In this document: piece after piece, positions 16,732-26,554 of the stretch | Numbering within the stretch: the first letter of the stretch is position 1 | Layout of the letters: every line of letters begins with the position of its first letter | DNA from: Acidimicrobiia bacterium | GTDB taxonomy: Bacteria; Actinomycetota; Acidimicrobiia; Spongiisociales; UBA5794 | Assembly (NCBI GenBank): GCA_041393965.1 | Contig: JAWKJB010000001.1 | Coordinates: 744,001-808,000, forward strand | Reading direction: 5' to 3' | DNA: 64,000 nucleotides | Program-made: the position numbers and the translations under genes | Notes under the pieces: generated by a model | What the model was told of the DNA's origin: nothing | Databases searched by the model: none | Seen by the model: only the letters and a program-made list of their open reading frames with translations

Positions 16732-17901
16732 TCAGGTCCGGGATCGATCAAGATACAGATCGCTCACGGCTCGCGCCATCAGCGCATCCATCGAGGGCGA
16801 GCTCAGCGGGCCGCCTGGCTCTATGCGGCGTATCTCGAAGCCCAGCTCTCTGAGTTCGATGATGAAGTCGCTGGGCGGCAGGGTCGCAGCGACAAGCGAC
16901 GGGGCGAACTCGATAAAGAGTTTGATGTGAGGGTTCTCGCGCAGGACCCGGTCGGCTCCTCTGATGATGAGGGGTTCGGATCCCTGTGTGTCGGATTTGA
17001 TGACATCGACTCGGGTCCCTCGGGGCAACAACTCATCGAGCGATGTTGTGCCTACCTCCAATGGTCGTATCTCGTCCTGTTCGAACTCTTCGAGAGCGGA
17101 GTGGCTGAGACCGATTCTCTCCCTGAGGGAGTCCAGCAGAGACGATCCGTGGAGCCGGGAGTAGACCAAGAGGGTGACGGTGGTTGTGTGGGAGTGGGCG
17201 GCTTTGGGAGTCACGGTGGTGATGTTGTCGTAGCCGTTGATGCGGATGTTCTCTTTGAGGTAGGCCACCATGTGGGGGTTGGGTTCGATGGCATACATGG
17301 TTCCGGTAGGTCCGACGATTTCGCCGGCAAGAACCGTGTAGTAGCCATAGTTGGCTCCAATGTCGATCACGGTGGCGCCAGGAAACAGCGAAGCGCGGAA
17401 GAGTCGGGATTCTTCGAGTTCGAAGTAGCCGTCACGGATCAACACGGGTGATGTGGAGATATCTTGTGGATCCACGATGAGGGCTTGGCCCCAGATCAGC
17501 TCGGTGAGGAAACGGCGGTCTCCCAGATAGGCCGTTGTTCTCGATGTGCCTCCGAATTCGAGTGGAGCGTGGGCTTCCAAGAAGGCAGCCCGTAGTTGAT
17601 GGAGGCGGTTGTGTATCACATCAACCGATGCGGTGTCACCCGTGAAAGGCATCTCGTGTTTGGAAAACACCACCATGCCGCTCGAACCAAAGACTGGATG
17701 CATTTCGCTGATCACACGCTCGTAGAACGACCGGTCCTGACCTTGCATCGACTCGGCTTCCAACACCACCCAGTCGTATTCCTCCCAGGAACGGAATCGT
17801 GCCGTATCGGCATCAACCGTGCCGTCAACGGTCACCCCAGGCGAACTCACCACCCTGCCCATATCCGACACCGCCATAGCCAAAAACTCACCCACCAACA
17901 C
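16732..17901 (-). CDS. FkbM-family methyltransferase
   Basis: A 389-aa protein. The C-terminal half (about 155-385) is an FkbM O-methyltransferase: motif I VIDIGANYGYYTVLAGEIVG, AIEPNPHMVAYLKENI, and the family signature VDVIKSDTQGSEPLIIRGA. The N-terminal 150 residues (ESMQGQDRSFYERVISEMHP onward) are not recognised and look like the end of another domain. The GTG at 17901 has GGGGGAG just upstream. The reading frame stays open upstream into repeat copy B, which begins 20 bp before the start, so the gene may be a 5'-truncated remnant of a longer one. First gene of the glycan operon, 30 bp from the next. Confidence 0.82.
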   Translation of the reverse strand: MLVGEFLAMAVSDMGRVVSSPGVTVDGTVDADTARFRSWEEYDWVVLEAESMQGQDRSFYERVISEMHPVFGSSGMVVFSKHEMPFTGDTASVDVIHNRLHQLRAAFLEAHAPLEFGGTSRTTAYLGDRRFLTELIWGQALIVDPQDISTSPVLIRDGYFELEESRLFRASLFPGATVIDIGANYGYYTVLAGEIVGPTGTMYAIEPNPHMVAYLKENIRINGYDNITTVTPKAAHSHTTTVTLLVYSRLHGSSLLDSLRERIGLSHSALEEFEQDEIRPLEVGTTSLDELLPRGTRVDVIKSDTQGSEPLIIRGADRVLRENPHIKLFIEFAPSLVAATLPPSDFIIELRELGFEIRRIEPGGPLSSPSMDALMARAVSDLYLDRSRT

Positions 17902-17920
17902 GAGCTCCCCCTGACCATCC

Positions 17921-18037
17921 GTACACGCGTACCCAGGGTTCCCGTTGCACGAAAAGGTAAGAATCAGCCCATAGAACGAGGCTCATTCCGTGGGCCAGAA
18001 GTGACCTTTTCGTTGAACGGGAACCCTGGGTACGCGG
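17921..18037. repeat. 117-bp palindromic element, copy B
   Basis: Base for base identical to copy A (11899-12015) in the same orientation; arms are 17927-17958 and 18004-18035. It sits between the fadD stop codon (10 bp away) and the start of the FkbM gene (19 bp away). Together A and B bound the glycan cassette. Confidence 0.92.
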
Positions 18038-18047
18038 TGTCACCTGG

Positions 18048-19871
<1,824 letters not shown>

Positions 19872-19944
19872 GGTGGCGTCCTTTCCTGCGGGTGTGGGCT
19901 TGAGCCTACCGAACCGGAGGTCGTGTGGAATGGCGAAACGCCGA

Positions 19945-19950
19945 TACCAT
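19945..19950 (+). promoter_or_regulatory. -10 box TACCAT of the XRE/membrane protein gene
   Basis: TACCAT is followed by 7 nt and the ATG at 19958. This spacing, repeated at other genes of the window, decides the start codon over in-frame candidates at 19925 and 19949. Confidence 0.5.
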
Positions 19951-19957
19951 GCCGAGC

Positions 19958-20485
19958 ATGGAGGGTTCTGAGTCACTCGGACGGCTCATTCGGGAGTCCC
20001 GATTGCGTCGCGGGATGTCGCTCGGTCAGCTGGCCTCAACAATCGGCAGATCCTCATCGTCGGTGCGTCGTTGGGAACGCGACGAGGTGGCACCCGCGAT
20101 TGCGATCATGCCGAGGCTCGCTGAAGCGCTTCAGATAGATGTCGCCGATCTTGAGGCGAGGCGCTATCCCCAATACGGTGAGGACGATTCCGACCAACAC
20201 ACCGCCGGAGGTGATCGAACGGGCTCGACCATCGAACAGGATGCCGTTCCCTCGCGCCAGCCGGCACCGGATCGAGAGGTCGAGCGGGCCCCGGTGGGGT
20301 TCTTCGGAGAGCTGTGGAACACCGTCTTTGCCCAGCGGGAAGCGTGGATCCCGTGGGTGCGGGGGATCGCTACGGCTGTCCTTCTCGTGATCATGTTGGT
20401 CATCCTGGTGTGGGCTGTCGGCGGGTTGTGGGACGGCATCAAGGAGATCTGGGATTCGTTCGATGCCGAAACAGCGCTCGGTTGA
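19958..20485 (+). CDS. XRE-family HTH protein with C-terminal membrane helix
   Basis: A 175-aa protein with an N-terminal helix-turn-helix (about residues 4-60: LIRESRLRRGMSLGQLASTI, SSSVRRWERDEVAP), a disordered acidic middle, and one transmembrane helix (about 133-155, GIATAVLLVIMLVILVWAVG) near the C-terminus. A DNA-binding domain on a membrane anchor recalls RodZ-like proteins, but the order of helix and tail and the absence of a periplasmic domain differ. It is divergent from fadD, so it could regulate that gene; this is inference only. Confidence 0.75.
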   Translation: MEGSESLGRLIRESRLRRGMSLGQLASTIGRSSSSVRRWERDEVAPAIAIMPRLAEALQIDVADLEARRYPQYGEDDSDQHTAGGDRTGSTIEQDAVPSRQPAPDREVERAPVGFFGELWNTVFAQREAWIPWVRGIATAVLLVIMLVILVWAVGGLWDGIKEIWDSFDAETALG

Positions 20486-20547
20486 CAGGGACCATCGCGC
20501 CCGCCCAGCTGGGGTCTACCCGATGTGAAGTATCGGGTCGCGGTGCG

Positions 20548-20553
20548 TACCGT
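20548..20553 (+). promoter_or_regulatory. -10 box TACCGT of the thioredoxin-fold lipoprotein gene
   Basis: TACCGT is followed by 7 nt and the ATG at 20561; no ribosome-binding site lies between, so a leaderless transcript is likely. Confidence 0.45.
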
Positions 20554-20560
20554 TTCGGGG

Positions 20561-21388
20561 ATGCGACGGATCTTGTGCCTTGTCGCCCTTGTTGCCGTGG
20601 TCGGTACGGGCTGTGGGTCTGACACTGAGCCCCTCATCGGCCTGCGGGTGTCGTCTGACACCGCGGTCGGCGACAGCCGTCTGCTCTTCGCCGTCAACGA
20701 GGTCGACGGTACCCGACGAGGCTCACCTTCTGAGGTGGTGACGGTCACGGCGACTCCGCTCGAGGACCCTTCGCGCCACGAAACGGCAACGGCGGTGTTC
20801 ACCTGGATCGTCGAGGGTGCCGTTGGCTTGTATCGCGCGACGATCCCGTTCGATCGAGCAGGTTTGTGGCAGATCGACTTCGCGATCTCGACTGACGAAC
20901 CGACGGAGCCGTTTCTCGTCGATGTGCAGCAGTCCCCGGTTGCGGTCGGCATTGGTGAACCAGCGCCGCTCGTTGCCACATCGACACTCGCCGACAGCCC
21001 GATCGATCAGATCACCACCGATGAGCATCCCGAGCCGGCGTTGTACGAGCATTCGCTCGACGAGCTGCTTCGGAATGGTCGCAAGACCGTCGCGGTCTTC
21101 GCAACGCCAGCCTTCTGCGTTTCTGCCGCCTGTGGCCCGTTGCTCGACCAAACCAAGACGGTCATGTCATCACTCCCCGATGTCGACTTCGTTCACATCG
21201 AGGTCTATCTGGGGTTTCACGAGCAGGGATTCGTTTCTGATGGAGACCATCTCTCCCCTGCGGTGACGGCATTCGGCCTGCTGAACGAACCGTGGATCTA
21301 TGTCATGGACGAGGAGGGAATCGTGATCGCACGCATCGAAGGCGTCCTTGGCGATGGTGAGCTTGAATCGATTCTGAACGCATCGTGA
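20561..21388 (+). CDS. Secreted lipoprotein with thioredoxin-like domain
   Basis: A 275-aa protein. Residues 1-18 are a lipoprotein signal (LVALVAVVGTGC, lipobox TGC). The N-terminal half is a beta-rich domain (VDVQQSPVAVGIGEPAP at its end) and the C-terminal half (about 165-275) reads like a thioredoxin/peroxiredoxin fold: TVAVFATPAFCVSAACGPLLD gives C-x4-C in place of CxxC, followed by VDFVHIEVYL and a late PWIYVMDEEGIVIARIEG. It may be a redox or metal-delivery protein on the outer face of the membrane. It overlaps the next lipoprotein gene by 4 bp. Confidence 0.72.
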   Translation: MRRILCLVALVAVVGTGCGSDTEPLIGLRVSSDTAVGDSRLLFAVNEVDGTRRGSPSEVVTVTATPLEDPSRHETATAVFTWIVEGAVGLYRATIPFDRAGLWQIDFAISTDEPTEPFLVDVQQSPVAVGIGEPAPLVATSTLADSPIDQITTDEHPEPALYEHSLDELLRNGRKTVAVFATPAFCVSAACGPLLDQTKTVMSSLPDVDFVHIEVYLGFHEQGFVSDGDHLSPAVTAFGLLNEPWIYVMDEEGIVIARIEGVLGDGELESILNAS

Positions 21389-21789
21389 TCGCGAGGACCA
21401 AACGATGGTCGCGGGTCGGGTGTCTGCTCTTTGGCTGCATGCTGTTGGTGGCGGCGTGCGGCAACGCCGATGACGAATCGGAGCACACCGTTTCTGGCAT
21501 CGTGACCGAGGTCACGGGCGATCTCACCGTGGTCGAGTCGTTCGTGGTCCTCGACGACGATGGCGACAGCCACCTGTTCCGTCCCGCTCCCGGTTTGTTG
21601 TTCTATGGGGGACCGCTGATTCATCTGCGGGATCATGTGATCACCGCGCAGCGGGTCACGGTCACCTTCGAAGAGTCGCCTTCAGGCGAAATGACCGCGG
21701 TGCTGATCGAGCACGAATCTTCCGATGACGAGCATCATGCGCCAACTCTGGACAGTGGCGACGCCCACGGCATCGATGTTGATGCTTGA
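21385..21789 (+). CDS. Small lipoprotein of unknown function
   Basis: A 134-aa protein with a lipoprotein signal ending LLVAACGN. The mature part is an acidic, His-tailed beta-type domain (HTVSGIVTEVTGDLTVVESF, DHVITAQRVTVTF) that resembles small OB-like folds but is not assigned. Its GTG overlaps the stop of the preceding thioredoxin-like lipoprotein gene (GTGA), so the two are coupled. The C-terminal run of Asp, Glu and His could bind metal. Confidence 0.65.
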   Translation: MIARTKRWSRVGCLLFGCMLLVAACGNADDESEHTVSGIVTEVTGDLTVVESFVVLDDDGDSHLFRPAPGLLFYGGPLIHLRDHVITAQRVTVTFEESPSGEMTAVLIEHESSDDEHHAPTLDSGDAHGIDVDA

Positions 21790-21825
21790 GATGACCGGCA
21801 GCTGGGCCGGAATATGGCCGCGGTC

Positions 21826-22335
21826 TCAGCGTGCGAGCAGCTCCGGGTCCTCCGCGGGTGCAGATGGCCGCGCAAGGATATAGGAGAACCAGGCGACACC
21901 CGCGCCGGCGATGAGCCCAGCCACCGCGGTGAGCACCACGAAATCGGCGACACCGATCACGGCGTTGCCCTCCGTGATCGAGCCGAGGACGGTGATACCC
22001 AGTGGATACACGACCATGGCGATGGTCGCTCCGATCACGGCACCCAACGACACGATGATCGCGCCGGGGGCCGAGGGCGTCCCCGGATCAATGACGCGGG
22101 AGGCGGTTCGTGTGACCGTTGCGATGAGCGCACCCCCGGCGAGGCCTGCGAGGATCACCATGATCCAGGTCGCAGACGCCGACGGAGCGAAGGTGGGGAC
22201 CACATCAGCTCCGTCGAGTTCGGTCATCAGCGTTCGGACGGCTCCTGATGCTGCGACGAAGGTGAACAGGGCCAGCGCAATGACAACACCCGTTACCGCG
22301 CCGATGACGAGGGACATCGTGTAACTCGGCTTCAT
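21826..22335 (-). CDS. Four-helix membrane protein, unknown
   Basis: A 169-aa integral membrane protein with four hydrophobic segments (about residues 8-30, 54-76, 92-114, 124-150) and a short polar tail. No family recognised. A -10 box (22343-22348) and a perfect palindrome GTAACG-G-CGTTAC (22346-22358) lie immediately upstream of the ATG, so expression may be controlled by a repressor at that site. Confidence 0.6.
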   Translation of the reverse strand: MKPSYTMSLVIGAVTGVVIALALFTFVAASGAVRTLMTELDGADVVPTFAPSASATWIMVILAGLAGGALIATVTRTASRVIDPGTPSAPGAIIVSLGAVIGATIAMVVYPLGITVLGSITEGNAVIGVADFVVLTAVAGLIAGAGVAWFSYILARPSAPAEDPELLAR

Positions 22336-22342
22336 GGCGGCG

Positions 22343-22348
22343 AGTGTA
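22343..22348 (-). promoter_or_regulatory. -10 box TACACT of the four-helix membrane protein gene
   Basis: On the minus strand TACACT is 7 nt before the ATG at 22335. It overlaps the palindrome at 22346-22358. Confidence 0.5.
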
Positions 22349-22358
22349 ACGGCGTTAC
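22346..22358. promoter_or_regulatory. Operator-like palindrome GTAACGGCGTTAC
   Basis: A perfect 6-1-6 inverted repeat that overlaps the first bases of the putative -10 box and extends into the spacer of the promoter for the membrane protein gene. A dimeric repressor bound here would block transcription. The regulator is unknown. Confidence 0.4.
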
Positions 22359-22373
22359 GGTTCGGCGAGGCTC

Positions 22374-23258
22374 TCAGCGGGAACAGACATCGGGTGCGTA
22401 GATCCCGATGACCCGATCGTCGGGATCCTCACCTTGCACCGGCCCCCACAACAGGACGGTCCCGGACGAGCTCGTGACCGTGAAGGTGGAGCCGAGCTTC
22501 GGGTTGGTGCCGAAGGTGACTACCTCACCCGAGTAGATGTCCTGCAGATCTCCGACGGTGTCGCCGATCTTCAGTCCGCTCAGCGTCGCGATCTCCGACG
22601 GCGGCGACTGGATGTCTCCGTAGTTCAGGTCGTTGCGATAGCCGTTGAAGATCTCCTGGCCACCTGTCTTGGTGACGATCGCGGCGAAGGTCTCGAAGGT
22701 GAGAATCCGCTCAAGGTCACCGGCGCAGACTCCCCATTGGTCGGTCGAGGTCTGCCATCCGGTATCGACAGGATCCCCGAAGGAGGCAACGAGCCGGCCG
22801 ATCGCGACATCGGCGTCCGTACCGAACACGATGTCGGGAATGTCGTTGTCGTTCACGCGCAGTCCGTCGGTCTTCATCTTCAGGTCCTCGGCGGGGATCG
22901 GCGGGTCAACCGGTGCATAAGGATCCGTCGACGGGAGCGTGGTTGGCGTCGTGGTCGTGGTGTCCGTGCCGTCCCCAAGGGTTGTCGTGGTCTCCCCGCC
23001 AAGCGTGGTCGTGGTGTCACTCGGTGCCGCGGTTCCCTCATCGGACCCGAACAGTTGGAAGACGGCGACGGAGAGCGCGACCAGGAGAAGGCCGACGATG
23101 AGACCGGTCAGAAGCGGTGTTCCGGGTGGCTGCCCGGGCGGGGGAACTCGTGGCCCTGCCGGTGCCGGGTCCGTTGGTGCCGGCGCGGGAGCAGAGAAGT
23201 CGCCGTACGGGTCGGTCCAGCCTGGCGGGTTGTCGAAGGGATCCCTCGGGTCGCTCAC
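22374..23258 (-). CDS. Membrane-anchored protein, C-terminal paralogue of the 26555-27562 product
   Basis: A 294-aa protein with a Pro-rich cytoplasmic N-terminus (to residue 48), one transmembrane helix (about 49-70, LTGLIVGLLLVALSVAVFQL), a Thr-rich linker and a soluble outer domain (about 130-294). That domain matches the product of 26555-27562 at several places: LVASFGDP versus LVASIGTP, LSGLKIGDTVGDLQ versus LSGLEVGHTVEQLK, and VIGIYAPDVC versus VVGIYSPTPC at the end. Family not recognised. It is the last gene of the LCP cluster, on the same strand, and may recognise cell-wall polymers. Confidence 0.65.
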   Translation of the reverse strand: MSDPRDPFDNPPGWTDPYGDFSAPAPAPTDPAPAGPRVPPPGQPPGTPLLTGLIVGLLLVALSVAVFQLFGSDEGTAAPSDTTTTLGGETTTTLGDGTDTTTTTPTTLPSTDPYAPVDPPIPAEDLKMKTDGLRVNDNDIPDIVFGTDADVAIGRLVASFGDPVDTGWQTSTDQWGVCAGDLERILTFETFAAIVTKTGGQEIFNGYRNDLNYGDIQSPPSEIATLSGLKIGDTVGDLQDIYSGEVVTFGTNPKLGSTFTVTSSSGTVLLWGPVQGEDPDDRVIGIYAPDVCSR

Positions 23259-23325
23259 TCCATCGGTCCTTGTCGGGTCTGTGGCATTGTATGTCGGTTC
23301 GCCCGATGTGCACCGGAATCGACGA

Positions 23326-24561
23326 TCATGGATCCTCGGTGGGCAGTTGGTTGCCGTACTGCGCGGCGATGATCTCGGACGGTTCAGTGGTCGCGATCAG
23401 AATGGATTGGTTCGTCGGTGAACGCGAGAGCCGGACCGGAATCTCGAGACGGTTGATCGAAGCGATGTCGATATCGCGGACGGACCATGCGAGGCCGATG
23501 GCGTCGGTGAGGCTGAGGGTGTCGGAAAGAACGAATGCGTCCGAGAGGGCAGCCACCGTGTCGGTGAGCTGCTTCGGAGTCTGAAAGGACTTGATGCGCT
23601 GGGCGAGTTGGAGGATGACATCCTGCTGATGCGTGTTGCGCATCAGATCACCCCGACCGGGAACACTTCTCCAAACACCGTCGCGGTATTCCTCGGTCTT
23701 GCGGGACCGGACCCACGACAGCGCCTGGGCCCCGTTGGCGTCCGTGCATCCGGCCGGGAGGTCGAGGCTGGCTTTCGGATCTCGCACCGCATGGTCAACG
23801 CAGATTTCGATACCTCCGACGGCATCGATGATGTCGACGAATCCCTCGAAGGTGAACTCGGCGAAGTGGTCCACATCGATGCCGGTCATGTCCGAGACTT
23901 GCACAGCGAGCAAGGTGCCACCGTTGATCCCCTTCGATGGGCATCCCCTCACCAGGGTGTTGATGCGGCCCTTGCTGCGTGTGCACGGATTGGTGACATA
24001 CAGGTCACGGGGAAACGACATCATGAACGGGTCGGCTCCGTTGGTCGGGAGGACGAGGTACAGGATCACATCCCCGGCACCGGAGTCCGCATCGCCGCCG
24101 ATGAGCAGCATCGTGACGAAGGCCTCGTCGGGGAGACCAACCGTCGTCGTGACTTGGCCAACTGGTTCTGCCGAAGGGGAGGAAGTCGAGGTGGTCGTGT
24201 CGTCGATGTCGACGAGCGCCGAGCGTGCATCGTGGAGCGCAAAGGTCTTGCGGTCGATGTCGTTCCACGACGCCCACACTTGCGCCCCGGTGACGATCCC
24301 GTAGCCGAGGAGGAGAGCAATCGTCCCCGCGAGGACATGGGCCACGAGCATCCGCCCGCCGAGGGTCGTTCCGCTGCTGATCGACATCACACCGACCGCG
24401 GCAGCTCCCACCACGGCTGCCGACACCGCCGCGGCGACGACGAGGACAGGGGTGGTCGACAGCGTGAGCAGGAACACGAATACCACGATGGTGACGATCG
24501 CAAAGATCGAGGTTTGGGGGTTCACGACGCGTTGCAGCCGCCGGCGTCTGGCGTGGTGCAT
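23326..24561 (-). CDS. LytR-CpsA-Psr (LCP) family transferase
   Basis: A 411-aa protein. Residues 1-125 hold several transmembrane helices (three or four), then a Thr/Ser linker and the LCP domain (about 150-400) with MMSFPRDLYVTNPC, KGRINTLVRGC, TGIDVDHFAEFTFEGFVDII, DAVGGIEICV, ALSWVRSRKTEEY and DLMRNTHQQDVI. LCP enzymes move glycopolymers from polyprenyl carriers to peptidoglycan outside the membrane. The conserved Arg/Asp-rich motifs (PRD, RSRKTE) are present. It lies 1 bp from the preceding LCP fusion gene, with which its LCP domain is about 60-70 percent identical by eye. Confidence 0.88.
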   Translation of the reverse strand: MHHARRRRLQRVVNPQTSIFAIVTIVVFVFLLTLSTTPVLVVAAAVSAAVVGAAAVGVMSISSGTTLGGRMLVAHVLAGTIALLLGYGIVTGAQVWASWNDIDRKTFALHDARSALVDIDDTTTSTSSPSAEPVGQVTTTVGLPDEAFVTMLLIGGDADSGAGDVILYLVLPTNGADPFMMSFPRDLYVTNPCTRSKGRINTLVRGCPSKGINGGTLLAVQVSDMTGIDVDHFAEFTFEGFVDIIDAVGGIEICVDHAVRDPKASLDLPAGCTDANGAQALSWVRSRKTEEYRDGVWRSVPGRGDLMRNTHQQDVILQLAQRIKSFQTPKQLTDTVAALSDAFVLSDTLSLTDAIGLAWSVRDIDIASINRLEIPVRLSRSPTNQSILIATTEPSEIIAAQYGNQLPTEDP

Positions 24562-24562
24562 G

Positions 24563-26512
24563 TCAGGAGCTCCCTTCGGGGAGCGTCCCCTTGTAGAAGT
24601 CTTCGATGACCTCGCGCGGCGGTGTCGTCCATACGAGGATCGACTGGTTCGACGGTGACCGTGAGAGCTCGACCGGGATCTCGATGCGGTGGATGTCCTC
24701 GATGTCGATACCGCGCATCGACCAGGCGAGCGAGATGGCATCCGAAAGGCCGAGGGTGTCGCTCAGTGTGAATGCATCGGCGACGCTCGAGACGATCTGC
24801 GTCAGCGCCTGGGGCGAGTCGAAGCCCTTCAACTCCTTCGCGAGCTCGACGATGACATCCTGTTGGTGCTCGTTGCGCATCAGGTCGCTTGTCCCTGGCA
24901 TCCGGCCCCACACACCATCCTTGTAGCGCTCCGTCTTGCGGGACCGGACCCACGACAGCGCCTGGGTTCCGTTTGCCGTGGTGCAGCCTGCCGGGAGGCG
25001 GAGTTGCGCTTCCCCAAGATCCCGCACATCGTAGTCACCGACGCAGATCTCGACGCCCCCGACGGCGTCGATGATGTCGACGAATCCTTCGAAGGTGAAC
25101 TCCGCGAAGTGGTCGACATCGATGCCGGTGAGGCGCGAGATCTCAACGGCGAGCAGCGTCGGCCCGTTGATGTCCTTTTCGGGGCACCCGTGCGACAGGG
25201 CGTTGATTCGGCTCTTCGTGCCGGTGCACGGGTTGGTGACATACAGGTCACGGGGAAACGACATCATGAACGGATCGGTGCCGTCGGTTGGCCGGACGAG
25301 GTACAGCAAGACATCGCTTGACCCCGAGTCTTCGTCGCCGCCGATGACGAGGAACGTTTCGAACATCTCGGGGGATTCGGTGTCAGGTGCCGGGTCCGGT
25401 GCTGTCGTGTGAGCTCCATCGACGGCAGGCAGCGCCCCCGGGTTCACCGTCGTCGTGGTTGCATCGAGGGCGACATTGGCGTCGGCGAGTGAGAACTCCT
25501 CGCGGTCGATTCCGGCCCACGCAGCCCACAGTTGCCCGCTCGTGAAGAGCGTGAACGCCGCAGCGAGGAGCACCGCCATGGCAACCGTCCGGATGATGAG
25601 GGACTTCCAAACTGACCCGAGTGGCGTCATGACGCGTTCGGACCGGTTGGTGATATAGGCCAGGACCGGCGCACCGATGTCGGCGAGTCGTTCCCCGGTC
25701 GCGACGGTTGTTGCCGGGTCTGCCTTGGGGGAGACCACGAGCACCGAGCCATCCGCGTGCGCTGCGAGGTGCGGAGTCGTATCGGACCAGCCAACAGGAG
25801 GAGCATCGATGATGATCAAATCCGCCGTTGCCGCCATCGTGTCGATGGCGGCGCCCATCTCGGGCCCCGCGAGAAGTGCTTCGTCGTCCATGGGTCCTCC
25901 CGGTGGGATCACCGGGAGCCGCACATCAGTACTCACCGTGAGGAGGCGGGCGACCTGGGGGAGCGTTGCCGTGCCATCGGCAAGGCTTGAGAGACCGGGC
26001 TCAGGTCCCGTCGAGAGGAATCGGGATGCTCCGTGACAGGTGAGGTCCGCATCGATGAACACGACGCGTCGTCCGAGACGGCTCGCCGCGATTGCCGTGT
26101 TCAGGGCCACCGTCGTGGTTCCCCAGCCAGGGACCGGGCTGGTGAAAAGGAGAATCTGGCCGGTTGTGCGTTCCTCGAGGCCTTGCGCCGCGAGGCGGTA
26201 CGCGGTGGCCGCGTCCCCGTCGCCGATGGCAGGGGCGAGTGCTTCGTGGGTCGGAATCGGCCCGACATCGGGGAGGTTCGTCAGGACGGTCGCGAGCTGG
26301 CGGTGTCGTGCGACTGACGACAAGGACCACCAGATCAGTCCGCCAGCGAGTGCTCCTGCTCCGATGGCGACCGCGACCCCGAGGTTGGTCGATACGATCG
26401 TCGACACCAGGATGAACACTGCAACCGCGGCGACGAACGACAGCATCGTTGGCGCGTTGAAGATCCGACGGCGAAGACGGGGGGTCGAAGACGGTGTTGT
26501 CTCGTTGCTCAT
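24563..26512 (-). CDS. Fusion of MinD/BY-kinase-like domain with LCP transferase
   Basis: A 649-aa protein. Two N-terminal membrane helices (about 22-62), a cytoplasmic P-loop NTPase of the CpsD/Wzc type (about 85-300), a third helix (about 316-336), a Thr-rich linker and an extracellular LCP domain (about 390-649; SFPRDLYVTNPC, DAVGGVEICV, ALSWVRSRKTERY). In the NTPase the P-loop reads SPVPGWGTTT at residues 125-134: Thr132 stands where the catalytic Lys belongs. Walker A' FIDADL (152-157) and Walker B LIIIDAPPV (232-240) are kept. The domain may bind but not hydrolyse nucleotide. No tyrosine cluster is present. ATG at 26512 chosen over TTG at 26527. Confidence 0.82.
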   Translation of the reverse strand: MSNETTPSSTPRLRRRIFNAPTMLSFVAAVAVFILVSTIVSTNLGVAVAIGAGALAGGLIWWSLSSVARHRQLATVLTNLPDVGPIPTHEALAPAIGDGDAATAYRLAAQGLEERTTGQILLFTSPVPGWGTTTVALNTAIAASRLGRRVVFIDADLTCHGASRFLSTGPEPGLSSLADGTATLPQVARLLTVSTDVRLPVIPPGGPMDDEALLAGPEMGAAIDTMAATADLIIIDAPPVGWSDTTPHLAAHADGSVLVVSPKADPATTVATGERLADIGAPVLAYITNRSERVMTPLGSVWKSLIIRTVAMAVLLAAAFTLFTSGQLWAAWAGIDREEFSLADANVALDATTTTVNPGALPAVDGAHTTAPDPAPDTESPEMFETFLVIGGDEDSGSSDVLLYLVRPTDGTDPFMMSFPRDLYVTNPCTGTKSRINALSHGCPEKDINGPTLLAVEISRLTGIDVDHFAEFTFEGFVDIIDAVGGVEICVGDYDVRDLGEAQLRLPAGCTTANGTQALSWVRSRKTERYKDGVWGRMPGTSDLMRNEHQQDVIVELAKELKGFDSPQALTQIVSSVADAFTLSDTLGLSDAISLAWSMRGIDIEDIHRIEIPVELSRSPSNQSILVWTTPPREVIEDFYKGTLPEGSS

Positions 26513-26554
26513 GTCAACCAGACCCAAGAGTACTTGCCCGGGTCGCCACGGGCC

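Noticed and set aside
15934..17451. 505-codon open frame on the plus strand
   Set aside because: Antisense to the methyltransferase and FkbM genes, which have clear motifs; no motif in this frame.
11895..18047. Integrated phage or classical integrative island at selC
   Set aside because: No integrase, excisionase or phage gene, and the tRNA 3' end is not duplicated at the far boundary.
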